From the NCBI RefSeq assembly GCF_000317025.1, contig NC_019689.1, forward strand, positions 633,501-697,500: 64,000 bases of DNA, given 5' to 3'. The translations under genes and the position numbers were made by a program. The number at the start of each line of letters is the position of its first letter. Positions within the stretch are counted from its first letter, which is position 1. The notes under the pieces were generated by a model. That model was not told the origin of the DNA and did not search any database. It saw only the letters and a program-made list of their open reading frames with translations. The DNA comes from Pleurocapsa sp. PCC 7327. Its GTDB lineage: Bacteria > Cyanobacteriota > Cyanobacteriia > Cyanobacteriales > Microcystaceae. Below are positions 46,428 to 55,606 of this stretch, piece after piece.

Positions 46428-48029
46428 TCAAGATAATCCCAACACTTTCCGAAGCAATAGTTGATCTTCCAACTTGGCACAGAAACGACCGTTCTCTAAG
46501 TCTCGAATCCAACTTTGGCTTTTTCCCAGCTTTTTGGCTAAATCTCTCTGACTGATACCTCGATGTTTTCTGGCTGTCTGAATTGCTTCGGCAGATAATT
46601 CAAAATTCATCTTGGGTTGGGTTTTTCGCGCGGTCTTTTGCTGCTTTTTCTTTTCGAGTTTGGCAAGTTGCTCCGCCCACTCTGATGGCAACTCAAACCC
46701 CAAAATACGAGCTTTCATCAATAAATCCCACTTTCCGCGAGGTCCGGAATCGGTTAAGCGGCGATCGCCACTGCCGTCGTTAGTCCAAAATTCTAGCGCT
46801 TCTTCTGCGTCTTCGGGAAGCTCGTCTAATTTTGCCCATAGCGGTTGAATTTCGCTTTGATAGGTTGCCGGATCGAAGATAGGTTTGAGTCTGTAATAGT
46901 TAAGCACTTCTAAATCGCTTTCAAAAGTTCGCACAAGTCGCTTTCGATGTTCTCGCTTTAAAGAAGCTTCCAGCATTTTTTCTTTCCCATAGGCAACGCG
47001 CATCAAGGTAGGAACGGTAATACACTGTTGCTGACCCATTTTGACTTTAAATAGCAACCATAACATCATCCGCACGGCTCCTTGATGTTGCTGCCAAATG
47101 CTCATCACGGTACTTAATAAAAACTGAGGCAGGGTTCCGTACTGATAAAAAGCAGTTCGTTTTCTGTAGCTTTGCTTGTTTAAAAAATATTCTGCCCAGC
47201 GTCCCGCGCGAATTCTAAAGGTTATACCCATCAAATGTTTGTGTCCTGACTCGTCTTGCTGAAAATGATGATGAATTGCTATCAGATGCCACAAACGACT
47301 TTCCTCAACTGAAAAGCTTTTAACTTTACCTTGTTGGGGCCAGTCAATCGTCGTAAGGAGCTGACAGGGTTGCTGTGCCAGGATTTTAATCAAAGTTAGC
47401 TTGGTGGCTTTAGTTAAATCTTTGCGTTTATCTAAGCCTAAATATTTTTCAATTTGCAGGTCGCTAATAATAAATTCTTGTTCCCAAGGCTTTTCTAAGG
47501 TTGTGGCATAGGCAGCGTAAATTAAATGTAAGCATGCAGAGCGAATGTCGATCGCGTCAAGAATCGGTAGGGCTGCTGCTTCGTCTAGCGTCTGGGGAAG
47601 GTCGCTTTCACGGTCATCGCTCAGTCGAAATGCGATCGCGCCCCGACCGTGTTTGACCGCTCGCTGATAATATAGCTTCCCATTAGCATCAGTTTTCCAG
47701 GGAAGAATCTTTGCGCCACTCAATAATTTGCAAGCTTCCCAAATCACCATCGAAGAAGCAAAGGGATTGTTCTTGCCGTTGGAAAAAAGATCGGGGCTAG
47801 TGGCTATTCTTTCGGCAGCTTTGTATCTCCCTTTTTTGGCTTGCAGGGGAGTTGGACAATCGATTGGACAATGAACGACGCATTGAGGTTCGCTATAGCG
47901 GTCTTGGCAACCATCGCACAGACCTGGCTCGATCCAATATTGCCCGTCATCGATCTGAATAGCGCCCGTCGGACATAAAGGTTTGCAAGTACCGCATTCA
48001 ATACAACTGTTGGGAATTGTATAACTCAT
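46428..48029 (-). CDS. cnfR: CnfR/PatB-type ferredoxin-HTH regulator
   Basis: A 533-residue protein. The N-terminus has two 4Fe-4S ligand sets (C9, C12, C15, C19 and C38, C41, C50, C54), the middle is a long helical domain, and the C-terminus is an XRE helix-turn-helix (GISQRDLAKKLGKSQSWIRD, about 490-510). This architecture and length are those of CnfR (PatB in Anabaena), the oxygen-responsive activator of nif genes. It is monocistronic and no nif gene is within the window. The middle is less familiar to me, so a paralogue with another target is possible. Confidence 0.82.
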   Translation of the reverse strand: MSYTIPNSCIECGTCKPLCPTGAIQIDDGQYWIEPGLCDGCQDRYSEPQCVVHCPIDCPTPLQAKKGRYKAAERIATSPDLFSNGKNNPFASSMVIWEACKLLSGAKILPWKTDANGKLYYQRAVKHGRGAIAFRLSDDRESDLPQTLDEAAALPILDAIDIRSACLHLIYAAYATTLEKPWEQEFIISDLQIEKYLGLDKRKDLTKATKLTLIKILAQQPCQLLTTIDWPQQGKVKSFSVEESRLWHLIAIHHHFQQDESGHKHLMGITFRIRAGRWAEYFLNKQSYRKRTAFYQYGTLPQFLLSTVMSIWQQHQGAVRMMLWLLFKVKMGQQQCITVPTLMRVAYGKEKMLEASLKREHRKRLVRTFESDLEVLNYYRLKPIFDPATYQSEIQPLWAKLDELPEDAEEALEFWTNDGSGDRRLTDSGPRGKWDLLMKARILGFELPSEWAEQLAKLEKKKQQKTARKTQPKMNFELSAEAIQTARKHRGISQRDLAKKLGKSQSWIRDLENGRFCAKLEDQLLLRKVLGLS

Positions 48030-48440
48030 TACACTATATTATTTTTTTGTCTTAGAAATGAAGTTGCAACTGACAGGAACTACTCAATTCGATTCGTTCG
48101 GCAATCTTTTTTACTTCTCCTTCACCACCCAAGCTGCAATGAATAAGCGAGCAGCTTTACCATCACTTGGCAAGATTCTTCTAGGTTTTAGACTCTCATA
48201 ATATTGTTTTTAACTTTGTTCAAATCGATCGCTTTAATTTTTTCTTAATACTCTTTCTGGCAAATTGTTCAAGACAAACATTTATTGTAATAAGAAAAAA
48301 TACTTAAAGGTTTTTAAATGCGTTTTTTGTAGAGTGAATAAGTAAAATAGTCAAGTTAATTAATGCTCTTATCTTGACAGGCTTAAAGTTAATAGTTAAC
48401 AGTTAGTTGGAATTTTTACTAATTACTAACCACTAACCAA
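48030..48440. other. 411-base gap upstream of cnfR
   Basis: AT-rich; includes TTAGTTGG/TAACTAAT heptamer-type runs near 48385-48440. The cnfR promoter must lie in the left part (for example AATATAGTGTAATG in complement). No gene seen. Confidence 0.4.
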
Positions 48441-49127
48441 TTATGATATTTCTATCAACTCTACTTGAAATACCTCAGCAAAAGCAGTAGCGATATCTTG
48501 ACGGACTCGTTCGAGATTGATATCGGGAAGAAACTGAACTAAACTACCAACGGGTTTGTCGGCAATGCCGCAAGGAACGATATGTTTGAATCCCGTCAGA
48601 TCGGGACATACGTTCAAGGCAAAACCGTGCATGGTAATCCAACGACTCGCTTTGATGCCGATGGCAGCAACCTTATATCCTTCTACCCAAACGCCAGTCA
48701 AACCGGGAACGCGATCGCCTTTGAGTCCGTAAGTCGCGATCGCCTGAATAATTACCTCTTCTAGCTGTCGTAGATACCAGTGCAGATCTTGGCGATAATG
48801 ACGCAGATTGAGGATAGGATAGCCGACTAACTGCCCCGGACAGTGATAGGTGACTTCGCCTCCCCGTTCGATGCGATGCACTTCCCAGCCAGTTTGTGCG
48901 GGGTCGAATTTGAGAAAATCCAGACTCGCACCCGTACCCAACGTGTAAACGGGAGGATGTTCTAATAATAAGAATATATCTTCGAGATTCGGATCTTTGA
49001 TTCTTTGCGCCACTAGCGATCGCTGATCTTCCAAAGCCTCACTATAAGGAACCAATCCTCGGTTATCGAGAAAACAGCGTCTGTGTTGAGAACCAGGCGT
49101 TAATCCGTTAACTTTAAGAAATGTCAC
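48441..49127 (-). CDS. lipB: Octanoyltransferase LipB
   Basis: A 228-residue enzyme transferring octanoyl from acyl carrier protein to lipoyl domains. The motif [19 protein letters not shown] with the family His, the catalytic Lys in [19 protein letters not shown] and the nearby Cys in PCGIAD are present. It uses GTG 49127; an upstream TTG (49181) would add 18 residues unlike LipB. It is divergent from hpf. LipA is at 37211. Confidence 0.92.
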   Translation of the reverse strand: MTFLKVNGLTPGSQHRRCFLDNRGLVPYSEALEDQRSLVAQRIKDPNLEDIFLLLEHPPVYTLGTGASLDFLKFDPAQTGWEVHRIERGGEVTYHCPGQLVGYPILNLRHYRQDLHWYLRQLEEVIIQAIATYGLKGDRVPGLTGVWVEGYKVAAIGIKASRWITMHGFALNVCPDLTGFKHIVPCGIADKPVGSLVQFLPDINLERVRQDIATAFAEVFQVELIEIS

Positions 49128-49462
49128 AAGATGCAAAGGAAAATAAAAAGAAGACAAAAAGCGATGTTTTAGGCAATACAAAATGCTAGTCTAAAATTAA
49201 AGAATCAGTTGGAGGGAAGCATCTTCTAAAGAAACCCCAAAGATTTTACCAGACATTTACTTCAGAAAAACTCTCCCAAACCAATTAATAACAAAAAACA
49301 TGGGAGTTAAGCAAACTAGCCAGCTAATTGGGTAGATCGAGCAATATCCTACCATTGGGATCGACAGCTAGAGAAAAAATAGGATAAAGATTCTGCAAAG
49401 GTGGGGAGATTTTTGCTATCTAATCGGCTCAAAAAGAAAGCATGAAATTTTCTCAATCGAAC
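49128..49462. other. Divergent spacer between lipB and hpf
   Basis: About 335 bases, AT-rich, no gene. It should hold both promoters and the long hpf leader. No clear consensus boxes were found. Confidence 0.4.
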
Positions 49463-49497
49463 AAAAAAAGCTAACAAGCTTTGTGCTGGCTTTTTTT
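49463..49497 (+). promoter_or_regulatory. Terminator-like hairpin in the hpf leader
   Basis: AAAAAAAGC and GCTTTTTTT pair perfectly around a 17-base loop, extended by two inner pairs. It ends in a run of seven T and lies 34 bases before the hpf ATG. It could attenuate hpf transcription or be a 5' leader structure. lrtA-type leaders are known to affect mRNA stability in the light. Confidence 0.5.
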
Positions 49498-49531
49498 ACT
49501 CATAAAAACTAGAAAAGATGGAGTAATCGGT

Positions 49532-50128
49532 ATGAAGCTTTTGATCCAGGGCAATAACATTACAGTTACTGAAGCCATTCATGATTACGTAGAGCAGAAG
49601 CTAGAAAAAGCCGTTAAACACTTTCAAGGCATGACGACAAAGGTAGACGTTCATTTGTCCGTAGCCCGTAATGCTCGAATCCCTGATAAACACAAAGCCG
49701 AGGTCACAGTTTATGCTAACGGAGCAGTGATTCGTGCCCAGGAGGGAAGCGAAAACCTATATGCCAGTATCGATCTAGTCTCTGATAAAATTGCGCGTCA
49801 GCTACGCAAATACAAAGAAAGATTGCAAGACAAAAAAGTCGCTTCAGTGAAAGCCGGAGAAATTGTCGAAGAAAAACCTGTAAGCGAGACCTTAATTGGC
49901 GATCGCACCCCAGAACTTCCGCCAGAAGTGGTACGCATGAAATATTTTGCCATGCCTCCCATGTCAATCGAAGAAGCCCTGGAACAACTTCAGTTAGTCG
50001 ATCACGATTTCTATATGTTCCGCAACCGCGACACCAATGAAATTAATGTGATTTACCTGCGCAACCACGGTGGCTATGGCGTGATCCAACCGCGTCAGAG
50101 CAACGGAAATTCTAATGGTACTCATTAA
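49532..50128 (+). CDS. hpf: Long ribosome hibernation promoting factor (LrtA)
   Basis: A 198-residue protein. The N-terminal half binds the 30S decoding region ([20 protein letters not shown]). The C-terminal domain (about 125-190; [20 protein letters not shown]) drives 100S dimer formation, so this is the long-HPF type, called LrtA (light-repressed transcript) in cyanobacteria. ATG 49532 has GGAG upstream and is preferred over an earlier frame start. It is followed by a repeat-based terminator. Confidence 0.93.
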   Translation: MKLLIQGNNITVTEAIHDYVEQKLEKAVKHFQGMTTKVDVHLSVARNARIPDKHKAEVTVYANGAVIRAQEGSENLYASIDLVSDKIARQLRKYKERLQDKKVASVKAGEIVEEKPVSETLIGDRTPELPPEVVRMKYFAMPPMSIEEALEQLQLVDHDFYMFRNRDTNEINVIYLRNHGGYGVIQPRQSNGNSNGTH

Positions 50129-50135
50129 ATCATCC

Positions 50136-50212
50136 AGTCCGCCAGCCAGCCAGCCAGCCAGGAACTGAAGTTCCTGGCTAATAGCCAAAGTCCACTTAAG
50201 CGGACTTTTTTT
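50136..50212 (+). terminator. Repeat-built terminator after hpf
   Basis: AGTCCGC (50136) and GCGGACT (50200-50206) bracket four CAGC tandem units and an inner hairpin GGAACTGAAGTTCC. It is followed by TTTTTTT. The inner core also occurs near 19391. It is a dispersed palindrome acting as an intrinsic terminator. Confidence 0.6.
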
Positions 50213-51378
50213 TAGGGTTTCCCCCATTTTTCTATTGCCCGCCGCAACGCGCCTGCTGGCAAAGTCTCTAATTCAAAAGATCGACCGTTTTGCAATCTTT
50301 CCAAGGCTTCAAAAAATGCGCGAACGCCTGCGGCGGCACCGTCGGGATGATCCATAATCCCCGTCCCGGCATTGAGAATGACATCCTTCCCGTAATCTGC
50401 GATTGCTTTGGGGACGATCCCCGGATGAATGCCCGCCGAGGGAACGGGAAAAACATTGCGCGATCGCAAACTATCTCTAATTTTTTGCTCCTCTTGTGGG
50501 TCGAAAGGCAAACTGCCATAATGAGCAGGATATAGCACTGCATCCGCCCCGCCATGTGCCATCAAAGTTCCCAACACCACCGAATAGGCTAATCCCGTGT
50601 CGGCAGAGGCACACATCGCCCCAGCAAAGGCGGGATGAGCAAAAATGGGGACATTAATTTCTGGATCGGCGGCTAAGGCTTCTAGGACGGAAAAGCCGTA
50701 GGTGAGGACGTTGAGTAGTAAAGCATTTGCCCCTTCTCTGACCAATAGGCGGGCTTTTTCGATTAATTTATCTGCCGTTCCCGTGACATTGACAGCATAC
50801 AATACCGTGCGTCCCGTTTTCGCTTTCACTTCATCCAAGACGCGGCGGCAGGCTTCTAGCCGCTTTAGCGTCGGTGCAACGGCTAAATCGCCCATAATTT
50901 CATCATCTTTGATGATATCTAATCCCGCATCTGCCACCTGTTCTAAAATGGCGGCATGGTCTTCGGCAGACAGTCCCAAAGCTGGCTTATAAATTGCCAT
51001 GATTAAGGGGCGATCGCGGACTCCCAATCTTTCTCTAATTCCCGTAATCCCCACTTTGGGCATCCTGCCATAGGTCTGGGGGAGATGCACCCCGACTACT
51101 TTTGCCGCTCCAGCCAGGGAATATTTGCCGAAAATCATCGTTAAAAGACTAGAGATGTCATTTTCGACGTTTAGATCGGGAAAGCGCACTCTAGCGATGC
51201 TATAGCCTTGCTCGTCGGTTTCGACGCTGACAACTTCAGCCAAGTGACGTTTGAGAGAGTCTTCGCGATGGGCAAAGCGCTCGTCCCAAGTTCCCGCCGT
51301 TTGCCCGACAGCGATGACTTTTGCCTGACGCTGTGCGTCTATTCCAGGGGGAAAGCGGTAATCGACTTCAATAGACAT
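50212..51378 (-). CDS. mtnW: RuBisCO-like protein, DK-MTP-1-P enolase
   Basis: A 388-residue form IV RuBisCO homologue. The Lys157-Asp158-Asp159-Glu160 set (LDIIKDDE) carries the carbamylated lysine and Mg ligands, and the YKPALGLS loop is present. The loops needed for CO2 fixation are changed. The enzyme enolises 2,3-diketo-5-methylthiopentyl-1-phosphate in the methionine salvage pathway. The previous gene on the strand is mtnD (120 bases upstream), which catalyses a later step, so the pair supports the assignment. Other mtn genes are elsewhere. Confidence 0.9.
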   Translation of the reverse strand: MSIEVDYRFPPGIDAQRQAKVIAVGQTAGTWDERFAHREDSLKRHLAEVVSVETDEQGYSIARVRFPDLNVENDISSLLTMIFGKYSLAGAAKVVGVHLPQTYGRMPKVGITGIRERLGVRDRPLIMAIYKPALGLSAEDHAAILEQVADAGLDIIKDDEIMGDLAVAPTLKRLEACRRVLDEVKAKTGRTVLYAVNVTGTADKLIEKARLLVREGANALLLNVLTYGFSVLEALAADPEINVPIFAHPAFAGAMCASADTGLAYSVVLGTLMAHGGADAVLYPAHYGSLPFDPQEEQKIRDSLRSRNVFPVPSAGIHPGIVPKAIADYGKDVILNAGTGIMDHPDGAAAGVRAFFEALERLQNGRSFELETLPAGALRRAIEKWGKP

Positions 51379-51497
51379 TGGTTATTGGTTATTGGTTGAC
51401 CAATCACTGCTGCTGTACGGGCGGGTTTGGATTTATCTCGACAAAATGAAATTGGTTGCCTTGACCATTAAACCTGCCCCTACTTATAACTGAATAA

Positions 51498-52052
51498 CTA
51501 ACCCATTGCTAAAGCTGGGAAACGAATTGAGGTTCCCGTGTATTTAGGAACCCAACCTTCTGTAGTGACAAAGTAACGGACTGCTTTAATGCGTTTGCGA
51601 TCGCTAAGATGGAACCAATGTTCCGTTCCGGCGGGGACATTGATATATTCTTCGGGTTGAATGGTTAGTTCTACCTGAGATCCGTCGGGACGAACGAATC
51701 CAAAAACTCCCTCGCCATCGATGATATAACGCACTTCATCATCTGCATGGGTATGGCAGCTTTCAAATTTAGCCAGCAAAGCATCTAAATTGGGAATATT
51801 GGGATGGAGAACGATTAAATCGCGAGATTGATAGCCTGCATTTTGCTTTAACCGTTCAAAATAGCCGTCTAATGCTTGTAAAACTTGTTTTTTTTCGTCT
51901 TCATTTAATTTTTCTTGTGCTAGCAACTTACGAAGTTCAGGATTATCGCCGACAGACCAATAATTGAGCTGAACGTTGAGGGGAGCAAGTTCGCGGGAAA
52001 TGTCTTCCAATTGGGTGTAGGTCGTTCCGCTTTCCAAACGTAAAATTGCCAT
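51498..52052 (-). CDS. mtnD: Acireductone dioxygenase
   Basis: A 184-residue cupin. Metal ligands H100, H102, E106 in HTHADDEVRYI and H145 in TEHWFHLS are all present. It oxidises acireductone to the methionine precursor (Fe form) or to CO and by-products (Ni form). It is directly upstream of mtnW on the same strand. Full length. Confidence 0.93.
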   Translation of the reverse strand: MAILRLESGTTYTQLEDISRELAPLNVQLNYWSVGDNPELRKLLAQEKLNEDEKKQVLQALDGYFERLKQNAGYQSRDLIVLHPNIPNLDALLAKFESCHTHADDEVRYIIDGEGVFGFVRPDGSQVELTIQPEEYINVPAGTEHWFHLSDRKRIKAVRYFVTTEGWVPKYTGTSIRFPALAMG

Positions 52053-52307
52053 CTTTAACCTCAGTATCCTAAGATGCCTTCAACTTCAATCATTATCCCT
52101 TTGAAGCTAAGGAAGCGACAAGTTTGATGAGTAGATGAGCAGAATTAATTTTCAAATAATTGAAGTGCGAGTGTCTCACTTGCACGAGCTAGAAGCTCGC
52201 ACTACATGGATTTAATTCTAGCTACCTACTTAATTTTCACAATCTGCCTGAAAACGATCGCCAATTCAATCTTAGCAAAAGCGATAAAGTCGTTTTGAGA
52301 TGAGAAA

Positions 52308-53420
52308 TTAACGCCATTTTAGGCTTAAAGTCCGATCCGGGTTCAATTCCACTTGGGTTCCTAACCGTTTTCCTTCCCGATGCAAAACATCTCTTAACCA
52401 AAAGGCATCTTGGGGTAAAGCTCGATTCACTCTTAAGCGCTTAATTTGCGTTGGGGTCATTTGCAAAGAAACGAGCTTCCCAGTTAATGGCTCTATCCGA
52501 GCAAAGTACATTAAGCCCAAATCGTCTCTAAACGCTTCATAGCCACTCACTCCTTCATAGTCATTGAGAAAGTCTCCGCAGCCATAGAGAATCAGCTTGT
52601 CTTGATAAACTTCGATCCCTTTGATATGGTGAGAAGAATGACCGTGAACGAGATCGACTCCAGCTCTTTCGATGAGTCGATGGGCAAATTCCCTTTGGCC
52701 GCGATCGATCTCGTAACCCCAATTCCCTCCCCAATGAATCGAGGCAACGACAATATCTCGCGATCGCTTAATTTTTCGGATTTGTTCGCTAATTTGGCAG
52801 ACAGTTGCCTCTGACAAGTCTTTTAACAGATTGACCCCAGGTCGCTCTTCTGAAGCCCTCCAACTGAAAGGAATTCCGCTTGTTGCTAATCCGAATGAAA
52901 AAACAATAACTCTCCCTTTGCCTTTAATCTCCATCATGGCTGGAGCTTCTGCCGCTTGCAGATTCCGTCCGGCTCCTGCACTTTCGATCTTAGCTTCCTT
53001 CAAGCTTTGCAATGTCTCTGCCAAACCCGAATAGCCCCAATCGAGAACGTGATTGTTTGCCAGAGAACAACAATCGATTTTTGCTGCCACCAAACAGGGA
53101 ATATTGGCTGGATTCATCCGATAGTGAATGTCCTTACCTTCCCAATAATCTTCACTGGTGGTGATGCTTGTCTCCAAATTAACGATCCTCAAATCTGGTG
53201 CGAGACGTTCCCATTCATCAATAGCGTCTCCCCAAATGTCAGAAAAGTTGACAGGGTATTGTATGGCCCCGTTCGCCTCCTGAGCCAGTTCGACGTATTC
53301 TTCGGCACTTTTGACATATGGCTCGTGCAGGAGTGGATTACTTGGATGAGGTAATATTTGGTCGATCCCTCTTCCTGTCATAACATCCCCGCACAGAAAC
53401 AAGGTGATGCAATTGGTCAT
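52308..53420 (-). CDS. CapA-family metallophosphoesterase-like protein
   Basis: A 370-residue protein. LFLCGDVMTGRGID at the start, VNLETSITT, NNHVLDWGYSGLAETL and HGHSSHHIKGIEV match the CapA/PgsA calcineurin-like fold (Asp, Asn, His ligands), related to poly-gamma-glutamate synthesis proteins. There is no obvious signal peptide and no capB/capC beside it. The substrate is unknown. Monocistronic. Confidence 0.85.
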   Translation of the reverse strand: MTNCITLFLCGDVMTGRGIDQILPHPSNPLLHEPYVKSAEEYVELAQEANGAIQYPVNFSDIWGDAIDEWERLAPDLRIVNLETSITTSEDYWEGKDIHYRMNPANIPCLVAAKIDCCSLANNHVLDWGYSGLAETLQSLKEAKIESAGAGRNLQAAEAPAMMEIKGKGRVIVFSFGLATSGIPFSWRASEERPGVNLLKDLSEATVCQISEQIRKIKRSRDIVVASIHWGGNWGYEIDRGQREFAHRLIERAGVDLVHGHSSHHIKGIEVYQDKLILYGCGDFLNDYEGVSGYEAFRDDLGLMYFARIEPLTGKLVSLQMTPTQIKRLRVNRALPQDAFWLRDVLHREGKRLGTQVELNPDRTLSLKWR

Positions 53421-53737
53421 CTTCGATAGACTTCTTGCTTTTATTCGGGTAAGGGATTTCGCCCTGGGGGAAAAGGGGAAAGGTTACAGGGAAAAGGAGT
53501 ATGCGTCTTTTCCCTTCCCCCCTTACCTTTTTCCCTTTACCTTGGAGCGAAGCTCCTCCCTGCATGAGAATTAAATTTTGTGATTGAAAGCAGGAGGTTT
53601 GATGATTGGCTAGTAAGAAGCGATCGCGGTTCGGATAATAGGTACTAGGGGAAAACTAGCGAAGCTGTCACCAGGATCGATCTAGCTCGAGCCCCCTGCC
53701 CTTCCATTCTAGCCATGTGGGAGTTAGCAATTGCTTA
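53421..53737. repeat. Spacer with purine/pyrimidine inverted repeats
   Basis: A G/A-rich run (GGGGGAAAAGGGGAAAGG, near 53466) faces a C/T-rich run (CTTTTCCCTTCCCCCCTT, near 53509) that can pair with it. GGAGC-GAA-GCTCC follows at 53544-53556. No gene is seen. Confidence 0.5.
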
Positions 53738-54067
53738 TCAAGAAACGGTTTCCAGCGAAGCTAATGGATCGGTAATTGTTTGGGAGGGGGCTTGAAACTC
53801 ACCCACGACTACATATTCTAGGCGTAATTTCAACCAAGTAATAAACTGTTGATTGGTAGAAATAATCGCTGCTGCTGGTTGAGGACACTTCGCTTTGATT
53901 TCGGCGAATTCCGGTGCCTCTAAAAATGCAGGTTGCTTGACTAACCAAAAGTCAATTTCTTGTTTCTTTTCTTGATAATGTCGCGTGCGTTCCCTGAAAA
54001 CTTCTTCTAAGGGTTCTTCTTCTATTAAAAATTTTTGGCTGGCTAGGATGTAATAATAGGTAGTCAT
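53738..54067 (-). CDS. ycf54: Ycf54-like chlorophyll-cyclase partner protein
   Basis: A 109-residue protein of the DUF2488/Ycf54 family (TTYYYILASQKFLIEEEPLEE, FWLVKQPAFLEAPEFAEIKA quoted in part). It binds and stabilises the aerobic Mg-protoporphyrin IX monomethylester cyclase (AcsF), needed for protochlorophyllide synthesis. Length is typical. It is soluble and probably transcribed alone. Start ATG 54067. Confidence 0.93.
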   Translation of the reverse strand: MTTYYYILASQKFLIEEEPLEEVFRERTRHYQEKKQEIDFWLVKQPAFLEAPEFAEIKAKCPQPAAAIISTNQQFITWLKLRLEYVVVGEFQAPSQTITDPLASLETVS

Positions 54068-54249
54068 TTGTCCTCGATCGTTAGTCGTTTGATTTTGGAT
54101 GAAAAGATTGTGGATTGGTGAGAGTTAATAGTTAATGGTTAGTAGTTAGTTGTTTTTCTTCTTCGGAGTCTCGCAAGTCCTCCTCTTCCCACACCTCCCA
54201 CACTCCCCGTCTCCCAGTCTCTCGTCTCCTCCTCTCCTCATATCTCGGT
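54068..54249. repeat. Spacer with heptamer and C-rich repeats
   Basis: TTAATAGTTAATGGTTAGTAG runs and a C-rich run ending CCCCGTCTCCCAGTC, resembling 18312-18360 in complement. No gene. Confidence 0.45.
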
Positions 54250-54972
54250 CTAAAATTCACCTCGCATGGCAAGTTTCATTTCTCGGACGGCTCTTTCCAT
54301 GCCGACTAACACTGCCCGACTAATAATAGTGTGACCGATGTTGAGTTCTTCCATGCCGGGAATACAGGCGACTGGATAGACATTCCAGTAAGTTAAGCCG
54401 TGACCTGCATTGACGCGCAACCCCAAGGAAATCGCTTCTTCGCATCCTTTCCGTAACAAGTCTAATTCTTTCTGGCGCGTTTTTTCGTCGTGGGCTTCGG
54501 CATATTTTCCTGTGTTCAGTTCGATAAATTGAGCTTTTGTCTTAGCTGCGGCTTCGATTTGGGCGGGATCGGTATCGATAAACAAGCTTACCAGAATGCC
54601 TTCGCCTTGCAAGCGATCGACAACTTGGCAAAGGCGATCCAGTCCGCCTACAACATCGAGTCCCCCTTCTGTGGTCACTTCTTCCCGTTTTTCCGGGACG
54701 AGGGTGACGTAATCGGGTTTGACCTCAATAGCGATCGCGACCATTTCATCAATGGCTGCCATTTCTAAGTTTAAATGAGTGCGTACTGTTTGCCGCAAGA
54801 GTCGCACGTCTCGATCCTGGATGTGACGGCGATCCTCTCTCAGATGAGCGGTAATGCCATCGGCACCGCCTAGTTCGGCTAAAACGGCAGCAGCAATGGG
54901 ATCGGGTTCGACAGTACGTCGTGCCTGTCGAATGGTTGCAACGTGATCGATATTGACACCGAGAGTTAGCAC
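54250..54972 (-). CDS. pdxJ: Pyridoxine 5'-phosphate synthase
   Basis: A 240-residue TIM-barrel enzyme. It condenses 3-amino-2-oxopropyl phosphate with deoxyxylulose-5-phosphate. [14 protein letters not shown] with catalytic His and Arg, [16 protein letters not shown], the Glu in [15 protein letters not shown] and GHGLTYWNV are family motifs. Full length. Monocistronic. Confidence 0.95.
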   Translation of the reverse strand: MLTLGVNIDHVATIRQARRTVEPDPIAAAVLAELGGADGITAHLREDRRHIQDRDVRLLRQTVRTHLNLEMAAIDEMVAIAIEVKPDYVTLVPEKREEVTTEGGLDVVGGLDRLCQVVDRLQGEGILVSLFIDTDPAQIEAAAKTKAQFIELNTGKYAEAHDEKTRQKELDLLRKGCEEAISLGLRVNAGHGLTYWNVYPVACIPGMEELNIGHTIISRAVLVGMERAVREMKLAMRGEF

Positions 54973-55132
54973 AGCAAACTTCTCCTATAACTGGGCAATG
55001 CGATCGCTTTAACGATCTTAACCGAAACAGATAGACTAAAAACATAAAAATCCTCGCTCTTATGATGAACTAGGGCGAGGCAGTTTTTAGTTAAAAGATC
55101 AGTTATTCGGTTTTGACTCAATTGCGAGGCGA

Positions 55133-55606
55133 TTAGTCAAGAAAACCCATCAAAGCTGCGGGATCGTCAATCTCGTTAGAAGCAACGGGGCGATTGCCCA
55201 TAACCGTATAGGTTTCGCTGATTTTCAGATGGCTAGCTGCAATAGGACGGTTTCCAGAGATCGCCAGCGTGCTGCTGACCTCCATTCCGCTCGCAACGAC
55301 TGGACGTACACCTCCAACAGAATTATAGGTACTAACAACTTTTAGATGGCTCGCTTCAACGGGGCGATTGTTAGGCAGACCCTGTCCATCCATCTCTTTG
55401 ATCTCTAAATGGCTGACACCAATGGGGCGATTTTCTGGCAATCCTTCAACATGTTTGAGTTGCGATTCTTTTTCTGGTTGTTTCTTTACCGATAAAGCGA
55501 CGACTTCCCGGTTTTTTTTGGCTCTATTACCTGTTTTAGCGCTATCGTTAGCTTGTTCGGCTTCTTGAATCTGGTTCCCGTTTGCTTCTAATTTTTCGAC
55601 AGTCAT
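55133..55606 (-). CDS. NRPI-repeat hypothetical protein
   Basis: A 157-residue protein. The N-terminal half is charged (residues 1-55). The rest consists of five imperfect repeats of about 20 residues built on NRPxxxSHLxI (NRPIGVSHLEI, NRPVEASHLKV, VRPVVASGMEV, NRPIAASHLKI, NRPVASNEI). The C-terminus is acidic (DDPAALMGFLD). No signal or membrane segment. AAGGAG lies upstream of the ATG. Family unrecognised by me; possibly a repeat-rich surface or regulatory protein. Confidence 0.6.
   Translation of the reverse strand: MTVEKLEANGNQIQEAEQANDSAKTGNRAKKNREVVALSVKKQPEKESQLKHVEGLPENRPIGVSHLEIKEMDGQGLPNNRPVEASHLKVVSTYNSVGGVRPVVASGMEVSSTLAISGNRPIAASHLKISETYTVMGNRPVASNEIDDPAALMGFLD

Noticed and set aside
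50143-50160. CAGC tandem run as a CRISPR or microsatellite array of interest by itself
   Set aside because: It has only four units within a terminator hairpin.
50212-51378. True RuBisCO large subunit
   Set aside because: Length, altered CO2-fixation loops and the adjacent mtnD gene point to the form IV methionine-salvage enzyme.
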